Positions 44,585-57,500 of a DNA stretch of 64,000 nucleotides are shown here, piece after piece. The stretch is taken from the NCBI GenBank assembly GCA_021399435.1, contig JAJTUP010000011.1, positions 744,001 to 808,000 of the forward strand, given 5' to 3'. A model generated the notes under the pieces. That model worked only from the letters and a program-made list of their open reading frames with translations. It was not told where the DNA came from and made no database searches. Position 1 is the first letter of the stretch. Every line of letters begins with the position of its first letter. Source of the DNA: Diaporthe sp. PMI_573. Taxonomy: Eukaryota > Ascomycota > Sordariomycetes > Diaporthales > Diaporthaceae. A program made the position numbers and the translations under genes.

Positions 44585-45442
44585 ATGAACTACATCATGC
44601 TTCTTGTCTCCGCATTGGCGGGCATCACGCTCTCCTCTGCTGTAAGTCTTCCCTCCGAGCAGAGCAAGGCGCAATGCAACGCCTCTCTGATTGGAGGTTG
44701 AAACTGACCATTGCTTCACAAGACTCGTGTCGGTAATGCCTTTGTCGATCTCATGGCCAACGCCTCCATCGTCGACATCGAATGGATCGTTCCCATCAGC
44801 CCCGACCGCAATGACACCGTCATCGGAACAATCCAGGATGTCGCGAAGCACCTCGAGATGGTGGACCCCGAGCGTTTCGCCGCTGTCAACAAGAGCATCA
44901 ACGAAGCTGTTGCCGCCCCTTTCCCTCAACGCCCTGCCGTCTCTTACAGCTCCAGTGACGATCCCGGCATGTACGACCCTACAGACTACGCCTGCTTCGT
45001 GTATGATTGGAGTGCAGATGGCCTCCGCATCAAGCAGGGTATTCAGTACTTACGCAAGGTCCCGGGTACCCCGGGCATGGGCCCTGGTCCAGTATGTCTC
45101 AGCACCTTTTACCAGATAGTTCTCCGTTTGTTGACTCCGTCTCAGAACGCCTGCGGCCGCGTGAGCTGCTCCTGGAGGTCAGCCATCTACTGGTGCAATT
45201 TTGTAAGGGCCCCGTGAACCCCACCGCTCTGTTTCTTTGAACTTGCAAGGTTGACTAAGCCCTTCGCATAACAGAGTGACCACGACATCGTGCTTGACAG
45301 CTACGGCCGGATCGCAGACGGCGCCCAGGACCTCATGACCTCTTGCACCTTCATCCAGGACGACGGTGTTATAGGCGATTTCAACGGAAACCAGTTGTTT
45401 GGAGGCGATTGGTGGGTCGTTGTGCGCTACAACGAATGTTGA
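44585..45442 (+). CDS. Small secreted six-cysteine protein (effector candidate)
   Basis: Model join(44585..44641,44723..45091,45146..45202,45275..45442), 216 aa. Exon 1 is exactly a signal peptide (MNYIMLLVSALAGITLSSA) and every intron is phase 0. The mature part has six Cys: YACFVYDW, NACGRVSCSWRSAIYWC, TSC and the terminal YNEC. The conserved-looking core RVSCSWRSAIYWC is followed by DSYGRIADGAQDL and then WWVVVRYNEC. I do not recognise a named domain, but the architecture (signal peptide, even number of Cys, no transmembrane segment) is that of fungal secreted effector-like proteins. Intron phase symmetry suggests exon-level modularity. It lies next to the secreted oxidoreductase gene, divergently oriented. 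Confidence 0.85.
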
Positions 45443-46696
45443 GCATACAATTTGGGCATAGAGCGATAGATTCCCTTGGCGGCGATGCAGGTGATGTGAC
45501 AAGCCTGTGTCAATTTGCTCGCATACAATTGTGGCCGGAGGGCTTCCGCCTGGGTATGCCAGGTAGCTGACATCTACGAAATGGAAACTTCCTACATGGG
45601 CCATGAACAGGATTGCGTTTTTCTCCTACGGCCGCAGTTGTGGAACATTGACCTGGAACCCAGCCTCGGGTGTTCGATACGAGTACAGTCGGGCTAGGCT
45701 CTATCACCAAGACTTGTCAGGGGGTTGAGTCGATGCATAATGAGTCCCAGTGAGGCTCACTCTAAACGCGGTCGTTCTGGAGCGTTGACAGTCTTTTGAC
45801 AGGAAGAACGTAATCGGTGGTTCCAACAGATGATTCTAGCCAAGCGTCCGCCCTGCTAGCCGCGAGCAAGTGAGCCGCCATTGCCTTGGGGGCTCTAAAA
45901 GCGGGATCGCCAGGCCAAGCCGGTGACGTCCCAACCTGGCACCCAGTTGACGGGTGTCCCCGCCAAGCCAACTTAGCAGGGGACAACTTGGAGCTATAAG
46001 GACGACTCACTAAGAACCTGGGGGCCAAGTCAGGGGCAGAGCGCGCGCCGGCCACGAGGAGGCGCGGCGGGAGATATATCACCCGTACGTCCCTCCCCTT
46101 TTTTGCACGCAGGCTTTCTTGGTCAGGACAGAATAATCAAGTTGCAACTTGGCCGACTGGGTAGTTCTGAGTCTAAAACCAGGCTTGGGGACCTGTAAGG
46201 TTTAGATTACAGATTGAGCTTATGCTGTGGGGACGAACACATGGACCTACTGGGACACGTGGGGCTGTGCCTGTCTCATAGAGCGGCGGCCCTGGTGAGG
46301 CTCTTCGGCTCTTCGGGGACGCCAGCTAGGACCTCGGCAAGAACGGGGAGACTGCTACCAAGGCAACAAGTTTCTGTGCACGTCACTTCGGATACTGTTC
46401 ACCCGTCCGTTGTGATGAGGCAGACGGACCAGGTCAATGTTCAGAAACAGCTTGCAGGTTGTCCCGTGATGCGCATCATCAGACATGAATCACCCAAAAA
46501 GTTAATCTGTGGAGTAGCTGGCCCATCACAATCTGTAAGCAGAAACTACGGCCCCCACCGAGCTGGTCATGCGGGCAGAAACATTTAGGTTTCAGCCGTT
46601 CAAATAACAAATACCGTGACGCCATGCTCCCACAGGACGTTCGGAAGCCATCACGGCCACGAGGGAAGGGCCACTACCTAGGTACATATAGCACCT
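45443..46696. other. Intergenic, 1.25 kb
   Basis: No gene recognised. The plus frame 46214-46588 and minus frame 45762-46082 lack any support. Confidence 0.45.
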
Positions 46697-47891
46697 CTAC
46701 TCACCCTCCCCGTTCTGAGGACGAATATCAAACACCGAGTCTGCTTTGGTCTTCTCAAACTCCTCATCCTCGTGGAAATTGGCCCTGACCTCAACCCTGC
46801 CACGCGCTCGACCAATGAAGAACTCTTGCTGTGAGACAGGAAGATGGAGGCGCTGCTTGTAGTTCGGATGAAAAGGGCTCTGACGCGTCGCACCGGTATC
46901 AGTACACTCGGCCTAGCCATCCCATCTACATTCATTTCTAGAGATTGACTCACCTGGTATCCCAACCCAAGCATGATCCGGTGCTCACCACTATGATTCG
47001 GCATCCCCGCGTGCCACGTCCTCAGGTCCCGGATCATGATATCCCCACGCTTCACCTCGGGCTGCACGGGCGGCCTCACTGCACGGCGCGCATCCTTGGC
47101 CTCCTCCGAGATCCAAGGGACGCGGTCCGTGGCCGTCTTGGGCTTCCAGGTCTCGCGCGTCGCGTCGGTCACGGGCTGCTGGTCCTCGAGGCTCGTGGCC
47201 GCGTGCGACCCGAGCCAGAACTCGGTCGCGCCGTTGGCTGTCGAAAAGTCGCACAGCGGGACGTTGGCGATCATGTAGTAGGGGCACTGCGGGTGGTCGA
47301 ACATGGAGTCCTTGTGCTCGGGCTGGCGCATCCCGGCCGTGTTGGCCAGGGCCGTGTTTGCTGTGAGCCAGTTCCAGATGGGGGGCTGGCCGACGTAGCT
47401 GTTGTTTCCCTATTGGTGAGCTTTGTCCCCGGAGACGGCGCTCACGAGGAGGCTTGTTTTGGTGAAACTTACGCGCCTGCGACTTGCAGCAGGAAGGAGT
47501 TGAGGTAGACATCTTCATAGAGGAGGTCCGGCTGGTTCACCGGCGGCCTTTGCAAGAAGTTGGCTGGATCATTTCTCCTGTCAGTGCCACACTCCCGTAA
47601 TCTCATCTACTCATACCTAGATATACTGTGTGACGAGTGAAGGGACTTACATTTGAGATCATGATTGAAAACTTGAGTGGGATCGGCAATCTTCTTTTCC
47701 GCGTCCTCGCACATGGCCTTGTTCAGTGCATCAACATGACTGAGGTCTATCACACCCCTCAGTACCACCAGTCCATCTTGATGCAGCCCTGACAGCACCC
47801 GCTGCAGATTCTGCGGTGAGAAGGATCCGGCGCTTCGCTCCTTTTCCGTGGGTGCAATAGCTTGAGGGGCGTCTCCGTGTTCAGCCTTCAT
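46697..47891 (-). CDS. Phytanoyl-CoA dioxygenase (PhyH) family protein
   Basis: Model complement(join(46697..46879,46954..47398,47473..47563,47651..47891)), 319 aa. Intron 2 must use the acceptor CAACAG ending at 47399; the nearer AATAG at 47410 breaks the frame. It is an Fe(II)/2-oxoglutarate dioxygenase. The metal-binding H-x-D is HKD at residues 139-141 (RQPEHKDSMF), the distal His is H240 in TWHAGMPNHS, and the 2-oxoglutarate Arg lies in HRIMLGLGYQ. RGDIMIRDLRTWHAG and ANVPLCDFSTANGATEFWLG are typical of fungal PhyH-like enzymes, many of which act in secondary metabolism. There is no signal peptide or peroxisomal tail. The substrate is unknown. No biosynthetic core gene is nearby. Confidence 0.85.
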
Positions 47892-48710
47892 TTTCGCGTC
47901 ACAAGATATGAACGATCACGCAGCTTGGGGTTGAAATTCCAATTACCGGGTTTGATGAGTTCAAAGAGTCGGTATTAGTTGAATTGCTAGCATGCTACGG
48001 TCTGTCGGGTTCGTGTGCTATCGAGATGCCAGACGGCGCGGTTCTCCGAGGAGCGGGACCGGCGGAGCGGGGCACGACGGGCATCATCAGCATTGCCCAG
48101 GAGCGATGTGAGTCATATCCGCACGATGTGAACGACGTGCAAGGTGCGGTCAGCATCTTGGCGAGTCTTTTAAGACGCTCGTATAATCTTACTGCCTAGT
48201 TACTCTGTGGTGGGTCTGGCTACTAGATTACGTGGTTTGCGGAAAACTTCGTACTAGTTGTGTAGACAGATGAGTATTCTCGAAAAGAACGGGCATTTCA
48301 AACTTTATCATACTGCTCAAATGCTGTGATTGTGGCGCCGCGGCAGATTTAGACTTCCGTTAGAGTACAGGGAGGATTTGAAGCGAATGGATCCTATTGT
48401 GTCCTATGAAGCAGGTGATAAGCGGAGAAGTCTCAAAATATACAAGCCATTGCAAAAGATCAATAGTCTCAACACTCTGAGGGAGAGGCTGGATCCTGGC
48501 AGTCTGGCTGTTCTCAGTCAGGACCGACTGGCAGTGTCTCGAGTAGGCCAGCGCTGTCAAGTGTATGCGACAATGGCCCCCCGGGTCTCTTGATATTTCT
48601 CCGTTCCTCGTCTTCAAGGAATAAGTTCCGGCCTGTGCTATAACACAAAATATTCTTCCTTCACATTTACAGCATTGTTATACATCTCAGCTGTGACGGC
48701 CTCGAAATGA
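47892..48710. other. Intergenic
   Basis: No gene recognised between the start of the PhyH-like gene and the end of the PD-(D/E)XK-like gene. Confidence 0.45.
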
Positions 48711-49322
48711 TTACCAGGACTGCCTTTTTTTCGACCCCTCCAGCACCCGGTCATGGGCCTCTTTGGTCAGACTAATGCCCAGCTCGGTGTACTGGCACGG
48801 TCGGTAATGTTTTGCCACGCTCTCGCGCTTCCCCCAGTCCCCCTCGAGCTGTTTGGCGAAAGACGGGATTTCCGTGTGCTGGTCCCGGCGGGACCGGGAA
48901 ACCCACTTCGCTTCGGGCAAGTCGTTCGACTGTGCAAGCACATCGTCTTGGGTGGGGATTCGGCAGTCCTGGTAGACGCTCTCGCACTTCAGCTCGATAA
49001 TGTTGCGGAAGCGACCCTCTACGACCACAACGTCCACAGCCTGCTTGTGATCCTTGTAGACGTGCTGTTCCCGGTGGACAAGTGTGCCCTCCTCAGACTG
49101 GGTCTGCAGCCAAAGGGCCAGCTCAACCTGTAGCCAGCGTAGCCAGTCCTCCCATCCACCTTTGTGGCGGAAGGCCTCGTTCACGTATTTTATTTTGTTT
49201 TCGTTGGCCCATCTGAAGAGTCTCTCGCGGGTTCCGTAGTCGAAGACCTCTAAGGGCTCGAGTTGGCGCCCTTTGTCGTTGTGATTGCCAGGGCCTAGGC
49301 GGACACTGATGCTGTTCCCCAT
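48711..49322 (-). CDS. Small PD-(D/E)XK-nuclease-like protein
   Basis: Single exon, 203 aa, ATG at 49322. After an N-terminal basic segment the protein has a Trp-rich helix (GGWEDWLRWLQVELALWL), then a strand-turn-strand pattern with D97 in AVDVVVVEGRF and E110-x-K112 in NIIELKCES. D-x(12)-E-x-K after an upstream helix carrying a Glu (E67) is the arrangement of the PD-(D/E)XK nuclease fold. The tail is charged and Lys-rich. No fused helicase, methyltransferase or toxin domain is present, so it is a stand-alone protein. The role is unknown; relatives of this fold cleave or bind nucleic acids, but the fold assignment rests only on these residues. Confidence 0.6.
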   Translation of the reverse strand: MGNSISVRLGPGNHNDKGRQLEPLEVFDYGTRERLFRWANENKIKYVNEAFRHKGGWEDWLRWLQVELALWLQTQSEEGTLVHREQHVYKDHKQAVDVVVVEGRFRNIIELKCESVYQDCRIPTQDDVLAQSNDLPEAKWVSRSRRDQHTEIPSFAKQLEGDWGKRESVAKHYRPCQYTELGISLTKEAHDRVLEGSKKRQSW

Positions 49323-50885
49323 ATCTCAGTAGCCTGGCCAATATTTCGGAGACATTTTGTTGCAATGATGAATGATGCACTTCGGAAAATGGGTGAAGAC
49401 TTGGTGGTTCCACAGAGCATAGAATGACGTCGTCGTTCGATAAGTTACCTATCACGTACGGCCTGGTGACGAGCATTTTGAGCGCCAAGAATAGGCCGTG
49501 AGTATGCTATACATGGGGATCAAGCAATGACCGCCAGCCATCAGAGGTGGCTGAGGCGGAGCGATGCTGTACATCCATGTGCATCCACACCTGATGGGTT
49601 CAATGTTACTAGTAAGGCCCTAGTTGCTAACATTGGGGACACCAGAAGTGGCCTGATAAATATAGCAGAAGACTTGGGCAAGTGGCAGGTGATGAAGTCC
49701 TACCCATGTTGCTTTACACCACGTAATGCCAGATGTCATGGATATCATTCAAGATACTAAGTCTTCGTACTGTGAAACCGTGTATAAAACAGATCAGTAT
49801 AATATAGAATAAACGATCTTGACGCATCACTCTTTAATTCAGTCTTATTAGACGCTGATATACTTCAAAGTGATCTAACTGGAATTAATTTGGGACCAAC
49901 ACACACTGTAAAACAGACCTGCAAATTTTCCCTGTGTACATCGGGGCAGCACGCATGAGGCTCGAACCTGCGAAAATCTGAACGTTTTGGAAGAGCAGCG
50001 AGCTATTTACTGAACGACTCCACTAATAGATGTGCTCTTATATTTCGAAGGATTCCCTTGGCTTGCACATCTCCTGTGCGTCCATACGTGCAGTGGGCCC
50101 CAGCAGAACCGAATGGTCACTGGATATGACTTGCTGACGAAACAACCTCAAGCTATAGGACGCAGTTATTGGTCGGTGGATGAGGTGTCGTTGCTATAAT
50201 TTGCCGGACCGGCATGATGTGCCTTTGCGAAGCGTAAGCTACGTGTGATATTCTAGGCGACCCGGAGTTCCCCAGCCCAGTCCGCCTACCTCAGCCCCTC
50301 CAGCAGCCATAGAGATGCAGGAAGTTGGCGGAACCACATCATCCCAATCAACAAACACATTTCAGTGAGATCCTGAGTCTAGGCTATTCCACGCTGATTC
50401 TATTGGGACTTGGTTCACTAGCCCGAGCCCAAGCTGAGCAACCTGAGACATTTGTCGTCCTCCTCGAAGCCGCTGTGCCGCATTTGATGGTACCTAGGTA
50501 ATGAGTTTCAAGTTCCGCACAGCCTTGATTGAGGAAGGGATATTATTCTTCGGCTGAAAGAAAATGTATCTTTCCTCTTAGTCTGAATGATTAGTGCTGT
50601 GCTAGTCACTGGTTTCGGAGCAAAATTGCGACCCAGGCTGGGGACAAGTAACAACAGGCATTGGAAGGAATTTATCTAAGTCAGTCAGACGGCTGGTTCG
50701 GTGAGATTGTGCATATCCATATGATATTTAGTCTCCAGGGCCCGCTCTAAGGGTTGTCGCTCCCACTACCCCTGAATGTTCTCAGTAGTCACCCCATGTG
50801 GAATGAACTGCACCAGTCGAATACCAATAATCTTTCGCCCTGCCAGAGATTGTCCTATTTGCTTGAAGTTGAATCAACGCCCGTC
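49323..50885. other. Intergenic, 1.6 kb
   Basis: No gene recognised. AT-richer than its neighbours. A tRNA-like GGTTCGAGCC box on the minus strand near 49965 has no cloverleaf. The reading frame of the next gene extends upstream to an ATG at 50796. Confidence 0.45.
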
Positions 50886-52164
50886 ATGAGCTGGCGCGAT
50901 CAGTTGATTGGACTATTTGTGTTCTTCACTGCCCTCAATACGACCACAATCGGCCTCCGCCTGTTCACACGCATTAAGCTTACAAAAGGAGCCTTTGGCT
51001 GGGATGACGTTGTTCTCATCTTTTCGCATGTAAGTCGTCATCGGCTTTTTGAGATAGCACACTTACCAGAGTCTTGCTTGAACAACCTGAGCTAATTTCA
51101 AGGGAACTTTAGGTAGGAATGGTTCTCTTTATTGCGTTTTCATTGAGGTCATTGCATTACGGGCTGTTTGCCATGGGAAAAAAGCCCTGGCATGATGATC
51201 CGAAAGCCAAAACCGTGAGTAGCACGCAGTCTAGCTCTTGTTCTACAACACTAACATGATTTAAAGTACTACTTTGCTATGGGCGTCGTTTGCTACATCA
51301 TCTCCGGCACTGTAAAGATCAGTGTTGCCCTTGTCCTTTATCGCCTTGATGGCCGTAAATTCATTCGTGCTATCATTTTGTGCGACATCATAACATGCTC
51401 CATCTGGACCCTCTTTACCACAATCACAAACTCTCTAATTTGCATGTCAGGGAGTCCATATCAAGGTGCTCTTGATAGAACAACGTGTCGCAATGTCACC
51501 TATGCTGGCGAATCTCTCTATATTATTTATGATGTCTTTCATGTTATGTTACCTATTTTCATCCTACGCAAGGTCAAAATTAGTAAAGGACTGAAATGCA
51601 GCGTTATTGGTCTATTCAGCCTTGGGATCCTGTGAGTTGATCCTTGACTCCTTGGGGGAGGTCTCTGTTGCTCTAGTTACTTCTGTCCTCTTTGAGAAGA
51701 TATCCAATGCTGACAAGAATCATCGCTATAGAGCGGCCATCGCTGCTGGTATGAAGCTGAAACTCATCCGCGAGGGCTCTCATTCTCGGGACAGCACCAG
51801 CAGAATCGCTAGAGGCTACCAACTCATGATATGGTCTGCTGTGGAGCACGGTTTATCCATTTTTGCCAGCTCTCTCCTCGCCCTCCGCCCCGTGATGAGG
51901 CTGATCCCCAAAGGATGGAAGACGCTCTTGAGTACCTTCTATGGTCGCGGCAGCGCCAATTCGTCTGGTCAGAGCAGCTCATGGCCAACATCCAAGAAGC
52001 CAGACCGGTCCAACACGACCGAGTCGAACGAGCTGGGCAGAATTGGTATCCACAACTCAGTCACCGTCAGCTCTGAATACACGCTTGACTTTCCCATTCA
52101 GGGACCTGAATATCATGCAGAAGTGCGTGGTAGTAGCTTCGAAGCCAGTAATAGGCTGGTGTAG
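50886..52164 (+). CDS. Fungal rhodopsin-domain (SAT4-type) membrane protein
   Basis: Model join(50886..51029,51113..51214,51267..51631,51732..52164), 347 aa. The last intron (GTGAGT..GCTATAG, 100 nt) is placed by phase and restores the family's GIL-A join before the final membrane segments. Seven hydrophobic segments are visible, starting LIGLFVFFTALNTTTIGLRL. The family landmarks LFTRIKLTKGAFGWDDVVLI, a YRL motif after TM3 (VALVLYRLDGRKF) and IWSAVEHGLSIFASSLLALRP are clear. The start at 50886 gives the usual short extracellular N-terminus; an in-frame ATG at 50796 would add 30 residues. Members are plasma-membrane proteins of largely unknown function, some PTH11-like. The C-terminal tail is Ser/Thr-rich. 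Confidence 0.85.
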
Positions 52165-52781
52165 GGGAATGGGAAAGATTATAACGACACATGGGTTGGC
52201 GATGGGGAGTTTCATCGTTTGCAAAGTAGGAGTATTAGTTGCCACCTTCGCGCTCACTATGATGCACGAACTTTAGTTACTGGTCATTCTTCATCAAGCG
52301 TACTGGTCATTGGGACTCGGAATGGTGTCTAATATCCAGAAACTAATGAAGGACACAATTATTAGTTTATATCAACCAAGGGACCAGAAGCAGTGCTGCA
52401 GGACACTTCTCATGGTCCGCCTATGCCGCATCGTTCAAACATTGATGTGATTATATTTTAAACCCCATCCACTATCCATATACTTGTACATCCCCTTCGA
52501 TGGGGGAGAGCCCCCAGACAAGGTTGAATGGCTGAAGCAAAGGAAGAAGACGCGACAGAATTCATAGGGATGCAAGTAACATTATGTTCTTAAAGCGCTG
52601 GAAGGCGCATCATGCAATAGTGGGCTGGAGCAAATAGACTAATGCTTCTGCTTCAGCAAAATAGTATTGTGAATCACAAACACTTTGATATTGGCCGAGT
52701 ACCTTCTGAATACCAATGACAAGAAGTCCTTATTCAATTTGATTGAACTTCTGAAGACCAAACCCGAGCTTCGATTCCAGA
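52165..52781. other. Convergent intergenic region
   Basis: Tail-to-tail spacer between the rhodopsin-domain gene and the sugar transporter; no feature recognised. Confidence 0.5.
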
Positions 52782-54568
52782 TCAAGTCTTGGTGTCAAGT
52801 TTCTCAGTCACTGCAATTCTGTCCCCTTTATCCTCATCATGATGCGCAATTGCCTTCTCTGTGGCCTTGACCGCCTCGTCCGCAAGCTTCTTGTCTTCGA
52901 ACACTGTTCATAAGTCAGCAAAACTGCCCACACTTATGTAATACTCCTAGATGACCAGGATGACTTACTGAAAGCGAGTTCCTCAAGAGTACGCCCGAAT
53001 GTTTCAGGGAACATGAAGTAGACAAATGCGACCTCGAATGCAAGCCAGCAGCAGTACGAGATGAGATACCTCCAGCCCACACTTTCCAGCCCGATGGGGT
53101 TGACGAAGGTAGTGAAGAAGCCAGCCAGTCGGCCAAAGAGCTGGAAGACAGAAATACCGCGGGATCGTTCTGCGTACGGCCATACCTCCACCATGTAGGC
53201 TGAAGTATTGAGTCAGTAACGTTCAGTACAACTAGCTGAGACAAGACTTACTGTATGTTAAAGCATTATATCCCATGTTGTAACATGGACTGTAGGCATA
53301 AATGAAGAACAGTGTTGCAACGTTCGCCGAGCCATTTGGTGTCCCAGCTTCCGCTGCCGTCTGGGCTTTCTGCATAGAGATGGTCCAGGCGATGTAGCAA
53401 AGCAGCAGGCTGATGGTGCACATCAGGTACATGACCCTTCTTCGGATCTTGACCACCAGCAAGGCCACAATAGTGGCACAGACCATACTCCAGCACGCGA
53501 TCGACACGTTGATCTTCTGCACGTCAGTTGAGTTGGTCATGCCAATCATTCCGAGCAGGTCGCCGAGGTAGTAGCTGATCAGGGTGTTGCCGGACCACTG
53601 CGTAAACAGGCCCAACATGCAGGTGATGAGCAGGCGGCGGCGCATCCCCGAGGTCGCGAACAGGTCTGCCCAGGACTTTTTGGAGGCCTCGATCTCGAGT
53701 GAGATGGTGGTGTGGATCTGGGCCATCTCCGCCTTGACAAACTCCGAGTCCGCCTCGCCTTCCGCATGGTACTTGACGAGGATTGCTTGCGCTTCTTCAA
53801 CTCGGTCCTTGGTTATGAGCCAGCGGGGGGATTCGGGGAGGAAGCTAGTCAAAGATGTGGTCAGCCTTTGCAATTTATATGGGCTTCTCCTGCGTATGAG
53901 GGCGACACTTACAATACGAAGGAAATCTGGAGCAGAGAGGGGCAGATCTGCAATAGTGAAGGTATCCTCCACGACCAATCACTCCGTATGCCGTTTGTAC
54001 CAAAGCAGATGGCTGCGGCAGTAATCTGGCCAACAAAGTAGGCAACGTTGAACAAGGACGTGAGTACAGGACGTTCCTTGGGGTATGCCAGCTCGCCGAT
54101 TAGAGAGGATCCAGACACGATACATGTTGGGATTCCGAAACCGAGGATCATTCGGGCTACAATGTACATGCCAACGTGCTGTGAGAAACCCTGGATGAGA
54201 GCGCCAACCACCATAACGAGTGAGCCACCCAGGATCGATCCACGTCTACCAAACTTTTCGTTGACCATTGGGATGAACGGAAGGGACAAGATAGCGCCCA
54301 AGGAGTATGCAGCCGCGATGATGCCCTTGAGTGAGCCTGTTGGATTTCCAAAGTACTCCTTCCATGGTTCCACAATCTGGAGAGCATTGATCATCTGAGA
54401 GTCGAATCCTGAGGTCAACTCGATCCCCATACATGTTGGGAAGAGCATGAAATAAAGGTATCGCAGGTTCGGCTTCTTGAACCATATCTTCTTGTCCTCG
54501 TTGGCAAGCCGGGTGAGGATAGGGTCCGACTTCCCCTTCTCGGCTGTCGTCGCTGAGCCGATGGCCAT
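52782..54568 (-). CDS. Sugar transporter (MFS, hexose/lactose-permease type)
   Basis: Model complement(join(52782..52903,52969..53199,53252..53844,53913..54568)), 533 aa; all introns are in phase. Twelve hydrophobic segments are split by the central charged loop after FFLPESPRWLITKDRVEEAQ. Family signatures: GFDSQMINALQ in TM1, GRRGSILGGSL after TM2, ARMILGFGIPT, ESPRW at mid-protein and the terminal PETFGRTLEELAF. The VWPYAERSRG segment, where other transporters have Y..E..P...R, marks the lactose/oligosaccharide-permease-like subgroup. It should be a proton-coupled sugar importer in the plasma membrane. The substrate (hexose or disaccharide) is not deducible. The C-terminal 40 residues, encoded by the last exon, are charged and cytoplasmic. 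Confidence 0.9.
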
Positions 54569-57500
54569 TTTGGAGTCAGAAACAGTCTTGCCAGGGGAGC
54601 GTCTGTGTTGTCGGCTTCAATGAGCCGCTTCGTACAGTGTCGACTGGTGAGTCCCGATAGAAGGACTATGCAGACGGGACCTTGGAGCACACAACGTAGC
54701 ATTTTAAAGGACGCGTCTCTGTGATATATGAACTGTATCTGCAACCATTTAAGTTAGGCGCCGCGGCTGAATCAGACCTCGTGGCTCGCGTTTCTGGGGC
54801 ACCCACGCCAAGAAAGCCACAACCCCCAACAATCCGGGGAATAATCCTCCAGCATGCGGGGTCACCAATCCCGGAATGCGAGCCAGCGAGTGAGAAGCCG
54901 GGCCCGTCAACGAATACGGTGCAATTACCGGCGCCTTGGCGGCAGCTGGCCTTCTTGGCACTGCCAGATTCCCATGTCGAGTCCTGGATTTCGGGTCATC
55001 AAACCGACGAAAGGAGAAGCGGCCAGCGGTGAGCCAGTGGGAGGGCTGGGTTCAAGTTGCTCATGGAAGAATCCGGCTAAATGCAACGTCAAGACGGTTC
55101 CTTCAACGTCTACTTCCGCTAGTGCGTGTGGCCTAAAATGAGACTGCCGACCCCAGACATGGCAGCCGTCGGGTTGGTGCCTTTTTACTGGGACGGGATG
55201 ATACGAGGAGGATGCAAAGAACTTTTTCGAGCACGAGTGAGCATGCTATGAGTACAACCGCCAAGCTCTGACAACATTGTAAACATATCTACAAGAAACT
55301 TCCAGCAATGTAGCCTCGCAGGAGAGGAAAGGACAAGACAAAATCCGGGAAACCGGGGCGGGGTCCTGCAGCCTTGGTAGGTAGATGATGGGCTGCTAGG
55401 GCTGGAGTTCAGCTTGCCATGCAGAAAACATGGGCAGCCAAGATGTGTCATTTAAAGGCAGGCAATCGTTGACTGACAATTCTGTTCAACATAGCCGTCC
55501 TAGGACATAACCTTTGTAATGTTCGTTTTTCGAATCCGATATCCAAACAAAAAAGACACGGAATTGCCTGTGACGAGTCCTACACATCCTCAATCATTCT
55601 TCCAATTCCGAGGGAACAGACCAGACGTCCAACCATCCTCGCCCTGTGTCGATCTCTGGGCGCCAATAAAAACGACTGGTAAGTACTATGCAGCTTTTGT
55701 GCTGTTTTTGATCAGCGGTATGGTCAAGTTTGCGACAAGCGTGCCGGTCCTGCGCACTTGTGCTTTGCAGTTCCAGCTGCAGGAATCAGTCAGCACTATC
55801 CTCTTTACGAACTTGGCTGCGATCCGCGGGATATGTCTACATAGAGAACCCAGCGATGAACGATGCAAGGCAGGGGCCATATTGAGAGCGAGCCTTCACT
55901 AGACTGAGAAGTCCGAGATGGCGGCCGACGCGGTGCTGGCCAGTTGTCAAAGGAAGGTAATGAATAGTAGCCTCCTAAAATGGAATCCCGCCTCCAACCA
56001 GCAATGCGCATGAATATGTGTGGGAAATTGTCCGACCAGCATGACGGGGGCTCGAACAGCCTGTGCAGACTTTGAGTACCTGGGTAGCCTCGAGGGCCAT
56101 GGCGAACGTCCTTGTCGGATGAGGAACACCGACACATACTCCGACGCGTACACCGCGTGAGCTTGTCCAAGGATCTCGCTTGCGTCACGAAGCCAGTCGT
56201 TTGAACGTGTTTGAAGGTGGATGCATGCGTTGCTGTTCGACTATATGTGTAGTGAACTGCTTTTGTCAAATAACTGATGAGACTGTGCATAATGCCTTTT
56301 CAACAAGATCCACAGCGGCACGGTGTTCCATAAGGGCTCATATCATGAGTAATGACACATCTCGGCGATGGCCGGGCTCCCCCTGCGAATACACATGCGT
56401 CGTCTGCGGGCCGTTGTTGTTGAACTTGATGCTGCTTTGCTCTGCAGGATCTGCAATGCCTCACTACAGAACAGCCCCAGTGCAAGACACTCACTTGCGT
56501 GTTCCGTCCCAGAATTCGAAGTGCCATACTGAGGGGCTGAAGTGTATGCTATTGTAGTTATCGCGATAGCCAAGCTGAAACCGCTTCTAACACTACGGCT
56601 CACGGCAAGGCTGCGATAGCTATTTAGCAAGCTTAAAATTATGTTACAGCCTTTCGCCGCTCTTGATCTCTTCTAGATCAGGATGCCATCAGCAAATGAA
56701 TAGAAATTTCAATAGAAACCTCCACTAAAGCACGGTTGGACCAAAGTCAGGTAGACCGCCAGCAACCACGACGGGCAGGAGCGTCATGGTCCGCGACCCG
56801 GCCAAGCCTCCATCAGAAGGGTGTGCCTGCCTCGCTTGACCACATCCGTACCTGAATGAATCGGATCCAGGGAACGGGTGGGAACTGCTTCGCATGAGGT
56901 CTTGCACAAGCTGGTCCGGTGAGATTAGAACACGCTTCGCCCAGGATTCGTCTCCCGACTGGACGTGGCTTGTACTCAAAGGGAGAGGCGCTTCGCCTCT
57001 GCATCCAAATCTTGTATACAGCATGTTGAGCATTGTCTGAGATCACTCCTGGGCTCCCAGCTCCCTGACCACAATGGCTGATTTCTCACGGAAGGAGATG
57101 GCCACCGCAGGTAAAAGGAGGCACTCGCTCCTCGCACAACACCCAGTACTACATGACACCTAAAATTGACTGAGCTGTGTTTATTTCGCCAATCTTTGTC
57201 TTTGCCAAAACATCATTGCCCATTTGATTGTGGCAAGTCCCGACAGCTTTTTCTACCTTCTCCCAACATTTCGGAGACGTGCCACGCATGAGAAAGGCTG
57301 TGTACAGAGGTCGTGAGCCAGCTGCAGTCAAGGGGTAAGAATGGAGGAGCTCTAGGATTGGTGGTCCACCAATGGAACCTAGGCTTTCGGTGATTGAGCA
57401 ACAGCAACACATGCTCATATCAATATAGATGTCGATCAGGCGATAGCAAGGCAAAGACACACATTGAGTAGAACAATTAATATTACAACAGCTCAGAATC

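Noticed and set aside
49950..50030. tRNA-like GGTTCGAGCC box on the minus strand
   Set aside because: No acceptor stem, D-arm or anticodon arm could be folded around it.
55519..55902. 127-codon plus frame with a hydrophobic segment
   Set aside because: No splice partners, no family resemblance and irregular composition.
56300..56560. Minus-strand pair of frames with a plausible GTGAGT..TTGCAG intron near 56440-56490
   Set aside because: No start codon in frame upstream; too short to support as a gene.
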